From Saksenaea vasiformis B4078 (lineage: Eukaryota > Mucoromycota > Mucoromycetes > Mucorales > Saksenaeaceae), in contig JNDT01002277.1 in NCBI GenBank assembly GCA_000697055.1, positions 124,001 to 188,000 on the forward strand: DNA of 64,000 nucleotides. Direction: 5' to 3'. Position 1 is the first letter of the stretch; the number at the start of each line of letters is the position of its first letter. Positions 55,925 through 64,000 of this stretch are shown in pieces. The notes below the pieces were generated by a model. That model was not told where the DNA came from. It searched no databases and was given only the letters and a program-made list of their open reading frames with translations. The translations under genes and the position numbers were made by a program.

Positions 55925-56085
55925 GCCTATGGGAAATTGAGTTTCACGTAAGTAAATTTTCATTTCTTCCCATCAATGATATATTAACCACGCATATTTT
56001 ATGTTCTCTCAGCGCAAACTTGATTCTTTCATGGACGCAGAATTTATTTAGAATAGCATAGATTACCATTCAATAAACAGTAAGG
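55925..56085 (-). repeat. Dispersed repeat family, copy 5 (reverse orientation)
   Basis: The plus strand reads CTCTCAGCGCAAACTTGATTC, then CATGGACGCAGAATTTATTTAG and CCATTCAATAAACAG at its right edge. These are the reverse complements of the defining blocks in copies 3 and 4. Confidence 0.7.
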
Positions 56086-57494
56086 CCAGGGGTCATAGGA
56101 GATCATTCCTTTTTTGGTAGCCTGCTTTAGCCGATCGGCAATGTGAAGTGCACTGTCGATCACAAGCATTTCTATTCTTTATCTTTACGTTTCTTCAATA
56201 GCAATTTGTTCGCTTGGAAAAGATACATCTCTTATTTATTCTTCTTCATAACGGGTTGCTAATATCAAAATACGTTGTACCTTTCTGTTTCAGCTCTCTC
56301 CTCATAGTATACAGCAGCGATAGTATCTCCTAACAGTGGTTCACAGCGAGGAATTCAGGCCCCATACGTTCCCAGTGAAAGATATCTACACCATATAATT
56401 AGTGAACGAGAAGCATATAATTGACAGCCGATGGAGGCAGCATGGTCTAGGTTCTCGCACTCGTTTCTGGGATTCTTGTATCGCAAGAAAATATAAAAAT
56501 TATCTCGACCAGGAAGGCATTCGTATAACGTGCAGGTGACCGACCTTTAGAAGGCAGTGGTTGGTCATGATAGCGTGAGTCTCATAACTAGTGCATTATC
56601 TATTGACGAGACTTTATGTCACTTTTCAGGTAAAAATACGCTTGCATTCGTGTTTAATCGATGGGTCTTTACACCACACCCATTATTTTCATACCTTCAC
56701 GCTAATGTTTACTTGATCCATTACGGACTTTTAAATGCTGAGTTTCGCCCTGAACGGTCATCTCGCGTTAACAAGGGTAAAATTCACGTTGACCTCAGCG
56801 AATTTGATCTAAACCTATTTTTGCACTACTGCAAATACTGAAACAAATGCATCATTTACATGGTGGCATCTCTTCTCTTAGCTGCATCAGCATAGACTGA
56901 GAAATGGATCAAGATAGGGAGATGTACTTCGTTATTTACAGGGAATCACAGCTACGTTTTCGTTATTTGATTTGATATGTTCAGCATCTTCCTACAGTGT
57001 ACTAGCATTTCAAGAGATTTCCAGTGCATCATAGAATAGCCGGTGTAGCACAAGAGCGTGTTATTATTTTCCTGCCACGTCGACACTAGTAGGTGCGACA
57101 TTGATGATTGACAACGGTTGAAAATAAGTGTCGAGAGCATTGCGAGTAAAATAATTATACTATTACTCGGTTGATATTATCTCATGTATTAATGATGTTG
57201 ATCGACTCTAAATGTATTAATAGTGCGAATTATGATTTGTGGCGATTGTTTCCCATGGACGATGCCTGTGTAACGTTTCCAATGGATTCTCCCCCAGGTA
57301 TTTTACTGTGTGTTGTATGTTTAGGCAAAATGAAGGGAGAGACGTTTTAGAAGAGTGTGTTTTGTCACAGTTTGCAAGGATAAAAGAGAAAAATGAGAAT
57401 GTGCCTATTCTACTCTTTTTCGGGGGGAATACTAAAAAAGACACATCGATATCTTGGTTTCTCCTGACTCTTTTTTTTTTCGTTCCTTTTTTTT

Positions 57495-57532
<38 letters not shown>

Positions 57533-57611
57533 TTTTCTTCCTACGCTCACTATCACCTGCTCCTTTTACTCTTTCCCTTTCCTTTAATGTATGTATAGAC
57601 TGTCATAGAAC

Positions 57612-60600
57612 ATGCACCCAGACACTTCATCTCCAACCATCGCTGAGAACTCCACGGGGGAAACTTCACCATCTACCACAAGCATTTATAGCAGATATCG
57701 TTTACCTAGAAACGCGCAGACAGAGGACAATGCTCACTCTATCCACAAACGAAGCTTTACTGTAGACAGTCTGAGTTCTATTAGTTCGTCTGCAGAAAGT
57801 ATAACAAGCACTTCGGCTAGTACCCTCACTCCATCAGCCCTCATCCGTAATCAATACTACCATTCTCACCAGTATCTCCAAGATTCTGTTTATGATATCT
57901 CTCGAAATCATCAACGTCTTTGTTCTGAAGAATCGCTTGCCGAGGATTCAGACCAAAACACGACAAACGACAGTATCGAAGATCTCGCTTATCGGCCAGG
58001 CACCGTTTATTATGCTCCTTTAAAGCCTGGTGGCACGCCGAGTTTACATAGCTGTAGCGATGCGGGCTCTATCATCTCTTTGCGTACAGAATATGGCAAT
58101 GACATGGATGACGCGAAGTCAGTAACAAGCATGCGAACCATGGACAGTTTTCGCGAAGGAAAAAAACTAAACAAGTTGACAGCTCTCGCTAAGAAAGGCG
58201 CAAAAATATCACGATCTGGAACCATCTTCAGATCAAAATCTGGAGCGGAACCGAAGATTGTAGTGCAGGATGGGTGGACGGATAAGGAGAGCGATCGTAG
58301 CAGTGTCCATACGATCAGTGGTGGGAGTTTATTATCGCGTCTTTCCAGGTCCACAGCACCTATGCGCGCAAAATTAGCTGCGTTCTCCAGAACAGGTATG
58401 TATACGAGGAGATGTTAACTCCCTTTCGATACCGTTGAATTCCTGATAAATAACAGGCCAACTTAAAGGCCTTCGCAGCGAATCTACAGGATCATTGTCA
58501 ATTCCCCTTCGACGTTCCGCCGAAAGTGTCTATAACATGCCTGTAGCCACGAAAAAGATCAGCCCTCGTGCTAATGGTGAAAGGTCGCAATCATTTTCGT
58601 TTGGTAACGATGGCACGGACCAACCCCCCGCAAAAGATAGAGCCTCCGTTGTCTATCCCGCCATGCTTTCGAAAGTAGCCGAAGTACTCAAAGAAAGGAT
58701 TACGGTGGGAACCAAGACAAAGGATAGTATCGAGTATAATGACGCGTTTGATGGAAAGGAGGCTGTGGTAAGTTCGTGAAGTTACGCCATACCATTGGCT
58801 GAATCTTTTTTTTTTACTTTCTATGTAGGACAAACTGGCGTACATAATAAGAACCACAGATCGAAATCTTGCGGTCCTACTAGGCCGTGCATTGGACGCG
58901 CAAAAATTCTTTCATGACGTAAACTACGAACGCCGATTGCGAGATTCCGTGAACGAATTATACCAATTCAAGGATCGTTTAAACGTCAGACCACATAGCC
59001 GCTTTATATCACCAGATGAAGATGTTTTTACACCTTTGGATGAGGAAGATAAATCAGAGGCGACTTTCCAACTGGGCCGTCATGAAGAGGAGGGTGATCT
59101 TCCCAATGGCGTGTTCACGCTTTTGACTGACTGCTATTCGCCTACTTGTACACGTGAAAAGATCTGCTACAGCCCATTTTGTCCGAGACGATTAGAGCAG
59201 GTAATCTATTATTTTTGCGTGCTTGCTGCTAAGTATATTCACAGCAAGCTCGAAACAAAAAAGGACATCATCGCTCGAATAGTCGATCCTCCCTTATTAC
59301 TGAACAGGTGCTGTATATTTGTGGAAGGGAATACAGCGAAAGATGCTTTAATACTCATGCATGGAGTAACAGGAGGAGAGACTTTGGATCAAGCGTGTTC
59401 CTCAAGAACTCATTGACAAGCTCGGAAAGGAAGAAACGAAAAGACAAGAAAACATTTTTGAGCTCATTTACACAGAAAAAGACTTTGTGGATGATCTGGC
59501 TTATGTTAAAAAGGTTGGTTGATGTCTTGTATTTGTGCTTATGACAGCTTGTTGTCGTAGTTTTGGATGACTCCTTTGTCGGAAGGTGACTATTTGAGTC
59601 CTGAGCGCCGGCAAAAGTTTGTCAAGGACGTATTCTCGAATATAGAGGATGTATATAATGTAAACTCGAAACTTGCGGAAGCATTACAAAAGCGACAGAA
59701 CGAGGATCCGGTCGTGTATCAAGTGGGAGATATCATGTTGGAGTACGTTGGACAGTTTCAACCGTTTGTACAGTACGGAGCCCATCAAATCCTCAGCAAG
59801 TATGAATTTGAGAAAGAAAAGTCCAGTAATCCAGAATTTGCCAAATTCGTGGAGGTAGAGTGGCGAATGACAGATGGATTTGTTTTTTGCTGAAGTTGCG
59901 GTCATTTAGACGACGGAACGTCTTCCTCAATCGAGAAAACTCGAACTGAACGGTTACCTCACAAAGCCGACTACGCGCTTGGGAAGATATAACCTGTTAC
60001 TTCGAGAGATTCTGAAGCATACACCGAAGGATCATCCTGACCAGGACAATATTCCAAAGACCCAGAAGATCATTGCCGAATTCCTCAGTAATGTCAATCA
60101 CGAAACAGGAAAGACGGAGAATCGGTTCAGCTTGGAACGTCTTGATGAAAAGCTGTCTACCAAGCGGACATCAGATTTGGTATGACATAGAGCGCGAATA
60201 CCGATCTTTGTTATTAACGGTAATACCAGAACTTGGATTTGCTAGCCGATTACCGCCAGCTTATCATGAAGGGCTCGCTAAAAAAAAAAGGATCTGGATC
60301 AGAGTCGTCGGATATGCCTGTCTTTTTACTGGATCACTGTCTATTGATTACTAAGCAAAAGTTTACCCAGAACGAAGAGAAGTACAAGCTCTACAGAAAG
60401 GTAAATAGGACAACAAGTGATAGAGCACATACTCAAAGGATCGGCAGCCCATTCCATTAGCCTTGCTCTCCATCTCCCTACCAGATCAGACCAAACGGGC
60501 AAGCACTATTCTTCCCTATGGACGGCCCAGCATGAGTTCATTTAGTTCTACGACTGGCACAGACATACCTCCTCTCTCCAGTAACAAGGGCGGATACCCC

Positions 60601-61966
60601 ATCACGTTTGTACATTTAGGAAAGCAAGGTACCGGTCCCATCACGCTCTATGCCGCCACATTCGCAAGCAGGCGACAGTGGGTAGAGACTATCGAAAAGC
60701 AACGCCAAAGCGTTATGGAGAAACAGATGGTGTTTGAAGCTGTGCCAATCAGTGAACGCGAATTCACGCCGTTTAACAGGGTTAATTGTGTAGCCACTGA
60801 CAGTAAGTCGAAAAAAAGAAAGAGTCGTGCCTGCTGTTCGAGAACTAAGCCCAAATTCAGGCGTGAGGAAGAACCTTGTATTTGGTAGTGAGCAAGGTGT
60901 ATTTTTGAAGAAGGAGAGCAATAGCCAGCAACTTATACGAATCTTGACGATGGAAAAGGTGTCGCAGATTGATATCTTGGAGGGACCAGACTTGATCCTG
61001 GTGCTAGCGGATAAGATCCTGTATACCTATTCACTCGATACGTTACTTTCTCACGATTCCGGCGTTAAACGCGGCCGTAAAATTAGCAGCCACGTTTCCT
61101 TTTTCAAGGTCGGCAAGGTGTGGGATAAGACGGATCCTGACCATCCTGGAACCAAGACACTTGTGTGCTTTGTTCGCTTTAACGCAATGACGTCAACTAT
61201 TCGAGCATTGGAACCGTACGAGGGCGATGACTCCAAGAAAAAGGGAAAGCATCATTTGGGCCGACTGATACCTCGTTCCAATGAAGTTCTTAAAGTGTAC
61301 AAAGACTTGTATATTCCTGGAGAAGCTTCCTCAATTCAGTACTTCAAAAACATCATTTGTGTGGGATGTGCAAAAGGCTTTCAGATGGTCAATATCAGCA
61401 CGGCCGAAGTAGAAAGTGCGTATCTAGGACTGTAAAGCCTCTTGTTTCTAATACCCCTCCTTCTTTTAGGCGTCTTGGATCCTACCGACGAGCAAAATCA
61501 AGTTATTTTGCATCGAGAAAATATGAAACCTATTTCTATGTTTAAGCACCAAGATGGTGATATCCTCTTATGCTATAATGGTAACGCTAATCATGATCAA
61601 AACCAACGAAATAACGCTGTGAATGTAGAGCTTGCATTCTATATTGACAAGAAAGGAAGAAGAGCTAAAAACGGATGGTCTATGTATTGGGAAGGCAGTC
61701 CCACGGCATTTGCTTTCCGGTACCCGTACATTGTGGCGTTCAATTCGACGTTTATTGAAGTTCGCGAAATTAACTCGGTACTTGCATCTGTGACTTTCTG
61801 AAAAGCATGACTTACCAGCTTATAGGGTGAACTCTTACAAGTTATACCAGGAAACAACATCCGCTGCTTGAATCCTGACTCAACAGATCGGATTTATTGC
61901 GTTATGGATGACCGCGTGGTGGGTAGCGAGATAGTCTTTGAGCTGAAATTTGTCTATGGCTCTTAG
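57612..61966 (+). CDS. ROM2: Rho1 guanine-nucleotide exchange factor, Rom1/Rom2 type (DEP-DH-PH-CNH)
   Basis: Twelve exons: 57612-58395, 58457-58767, 58829-59200, 59245-59307, 59373-59513, 59561-59854, 59910-60179, 60230-60400, 60448-60802, 60861-61415, 61470-61789 and 61826-61966, giving 1258 residues. The first 300 residues are Ser/Thr-rich and disordered. A DEP-like domain spans about 331-410. The block CYSPFCPRRLEQQARNKKG comes next, where Rom2 proteins have a 'CYSxxCPRRLEQQ' motif. The DH domain spans about 535-730 (RQENIFELIYTEKDFVDDLA ... FFWMTPL). The PH domain spans about 755-890 (MKGSLKKKG ... FLLDHCLLITK), and the citron homology domain spans about 925-1240 (RKNLVFGSEQGVFLKK ... 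IRCLNPDSTDRIYCVMDD). Such GEFs activate Rho1 at the plasma membrane, driving glucan synthase and the Pkc1 cell-wall integrity pathway. All junctions keep the frame. Confidence 0.95.
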
Positions 61967-63269
61967 AGCATTCACAGTACCTAGCGATTCTTCCGATACC
62001 CTTTAACTTAGTGTGCCTGATAAATCTGATTTTACTCTACGTGTATAAAAGTGTAATTACTCCAACCCCTTATTGTCGGTCCCAGCTTCCTCTATTAAGG
62101 CGTAGAGTGTCATTTCTCTACTTCCGTGGTGGCTATTTTTTTCTTCCCTTTGGAAAATGCTTATCTGAGGTTTGGTTGGTTATACACAGTTGGCATTGGC
62201 CCTATAGTTTCTTCGTCATACAAACCACGGTATAAGGGGATGCAGTCTCTGATTCTCGCTACTTTAGGTTTGTATCAAAGGTAACAACTTTTTAACGTCG
62301 CCCTGGTCATCATTTCAATGGCTGCATAGCGTTTAAGTATGGATACATGTATACGACAACGTCAAGTCAAAAGAAAAGCGGTGGACAATCTCGAACCTTT
62401 GGATGTCCCAAATCGTTTTGGCCATAATGGTGCTCTTCGCTCATCACTGAAGTAAGCAAATGTTACCGCGTACACTGTATCATTGATTCATCTTATGCAG
62501 TATAACGCAGATGTTGTAACGCTTCAAGTCCTCTACAGTTCATAACACTCCACCGCTGTCGACGGAAGTACCGTTTGGTGGATGTCCAGAAGTTTCACAG
62601 ATATAATATTGTTTTCCGAATCAAAAAATGACGAACAAATATGCAACATCTGAGCGGCCGCGGATGTTCTAAGAGATATGGTTGATTGAAATGATCGCTA
62701 CCGTACGATAGTACAGACGCTTCTAAAGAGGATGCACTCATTTTATTTAGAAAGGGGCTTTTGAAAGAGACAACGTGAGATGTGCGAGCACGCAGTATTC
62801 TCTCAGCTTTCAGACGTTCTGAGAGACACGACCATCCTCCTTTGTGGGTAGGTAAGAATGGCACATAAGTTTTGTTGCATTTACTAACCACGGATGCATC
62901 TTTACGCTACTTTGTATTAATCTTCTATCGATTGAGGACCAACTTGATGAAGCAAGATATAAACTTGTCGCCGATTTGTATACTAATGACCGCCTATTCC
63001 ATCCTTTAGTAACGCAGACTTGGCTATCCGCAGGTACATAATTTACATGGATTAGCGTAAAGAGTAAATCTAACTCTTCCAGCCATGACGCAGATGAACC
63101 TTCATATAAGAAATAGGGGTCTAGGAAAGTGACTCAGACAATAGCTACCCTCCGAATAAAATCCTTAGTCAACCTGTACAAATCCGTTTATGCTTAATGA
63201 GAGCATTATCTCATAAAATAACCCAGAAAAGAAGGAAGGAAAAGAGAAACGCACTATGGAAAATGGGTT

Positions 63270-63312
63270 CCTGATTGACTACTTTTCCTTAAGAGAAAAA
63301 TAGCCCATCAGG
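63270..63312. repeat. Imperfect hairpin
   Basis: The sequence CCTGATTGACTACTTTTCCTT is followed by an almost complementary AAGAGAAAAATAGCCCATCAGG. A second, related hairpin lies at about 63339-63370 (GACTATTTCTTTG ... GGAAAAATAGTC), so the structure seems duplicated. Confidence 0.55.
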
Positions 63313-63584
63313 GTCCCGTACTACCTCAGTTCTCGATAGACTATTTCTTTGTTAAGGAAAAATAGTCAAGCAACGATACTGAACATTTTTGCGAGTTACT
63401 TGCTTCTACAAAGGGAGCTATGGCAAGATGATAGGGGAAACACTCGAACTTGACTTCCATCCTGAGAGTCGTCGTCGATTTCTGAACTCACTGAGACAAG
63501 CCAAGTCATGACAAAAAAATAATAGCAAAGACATCGAGGAATCGCAAAAACGAGATTTGATTGGTCCAAAATACGCGGTATTTT

Positions 63585-63651
63585 GTCGTGACCGTAGGAC
63601 AGCCAGAAGGGCGGTTTCGCCGATCCCTTCTGGCTGTCCTACGGTCACGAC
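63585..63651. repeat. Perfect 27-bp inverted repeat
   Basis: Arm 63585-63611 (GTCGTGACCGTAGGACAGCC followed by AGAAGGG) is exactly complementary to arm 63625-63651. The 13-base spacer CGGTTTCGCCGAT adds a further CGG/CCG pairing with a small bulge. It is not bounded by the features of a tRNA or a rho-independent terminator. Confidence 0.9.
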
Positions 63652-64000
63652 ATACGTGTCGTTTTCGTGGGGTGTCCGTACACAACTACTGTTTAGGCTG
63701 TAAGTCCAATCAAGCTGGTAAGGGATCACCAAAGATAATCGTAAACAGAAGAAATAAAAAATAAGATGAACGGATGATGATCTTTTATTGAACGTCGATG
63801 TTAAGTATTTATATGCATTGAATATTCTGTGAGATTCTACGGGATGGAAGTTGCGAGAAGTATCCATATACTTCTTGGAACCTGAGCGCAACTTCGAGAA
63901 CTTCTTGGAAAGTTTCGGCAAAACAATTTTACGTCATCTGGGTCCGACACCAGTGTCGTATCGATCCCGGATCTGAAATAACCGAACAAGATCACCAGAG

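Larger units (their letters stand above)
53061..57611. other. 4.5-kb divergent intergenic region
   Basis: Divergent region between the TPS2-like gene and the RhoGEF gene. It contains a dispersed-repeat copy (53845-54065), a 38-bp minisatellite (54331-54700), a possible small spliced gene (55380-55860), an inverted dispersed-repeat copy (55925-56085), and a (CT)n tract at about 57497-57532 just before the RhoGEF start. No other gene is supported. Confidence 0.6.
61967..64000. other. Terminal intergenic region with hairpins
   Basis: About 2 kb after the RhoGEF gene. It includes a partial, rearranged copy of the dispersed repeat at about 62860-62960 (TTACTAACCACGGATGCATC and TACGCTACTTTGTATTAAT). 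It also has an imperfect hairpin at 63270-63312 and the perfect inverted repeat at 63585-63651. Frames near the right edge have no recognisable family. Confidence 0.5.

Noticed and set aside
63418..63921. A 167-codon minus-strand frame across the perfect inverted repeat
   Set aside because: Part of its sequence is the hairpin itself, and the rest matches no family.

Overview
This window looks like nuclear DNA of a filamentous fungus, most probably an early-diverging one of the Mucoromycota (Mucorales type). The reasons are many short GT-AG introns (about 35-100 nt), fungal-specific families (Utp13, Rom2-type RhoGEF, Psd2, Tps2, Msc7, BRE4-like transporter, Pho85 with a Pcl-type cyclin), and one intron with every hallmark of a minor-spliceosome (U12, AT-AC) intron. 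That intron class is known from Mucoromycota but is absent from the common ascomycete models. Genus and species cannot be read from the sequence.

Layout. 1-2685: no recognisable gene. 2686-3753 (+): intronless Pcl-type cyclin. 3754-7602: gene-poor. 7603-8308 (+): ORMDL/Orm. 8963-10212 (-): a short Nup98-like nucleoporin. 11934-14932 (+): broken subtilisin-like protease. 15060-16849 (+): relic of a Mutator-like transposon with SWIM and OTU segments. 17198-17903 (-): frameshifted zinc-finger gene. 18150-18360: minisatellite. 18816-19185 (+): small SVIP-like protein. 19675-21669 (-): serine carboxypeptidase with 11 exons. 21670-26449: intergenic with a dispersed repeat. 26450-28535 (+): vacuolar-type amino-acid transporter. 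29036-32869 (+): BRE4/aromatic-acid-exporter-like membrane protein. 33567-35193 (+): Pho85-type CDK. 35292-36625 (-): L-2-hydroxyglutarate dehydrogenase. 37258-40189 (+): UTP13. 40190-43374: repeat-rich intergenic DNA. 43375-45505 (-): Msc7-type aldehyde dehydrogenase. 46078-49597 (-): C2-domain phosphatidylserine decarboxylase. 50086-53060 (-): trehalose-6-phosphate synthase/phosphatase. 53061-57611: intergenic with a 38-bp minisatellite and two repeat copies. 57612-61966 (+): Rho1 GEF. 61967-64000: hairpins, including a perfect 27-bp inverted repeat.

The genes are mostly housekeeping and do not form an operon-like pathway. Loose themes are membrane and lipid homeostasis (Orm, Psd2), cell-wall and stress signalling (Rom2-type GEF, Tps2), vacuolar function (carboxypeptidase, AVT-type transporter), and nutrient/CDK signalling (a Pcl-type cyclin and a Pho85-type kinase 30 kb apart). 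The accessory parts are decayed: a dead protease, a transposon relic, a zinc-finger relic, dispersed repeats and two minisatellites.

Exon coordinates were derived by hand from splice consensus, reading frame and family conservation. Where an exon list is given, the exon lengths sum to an open frame. The weakest junctions are named in the entries.
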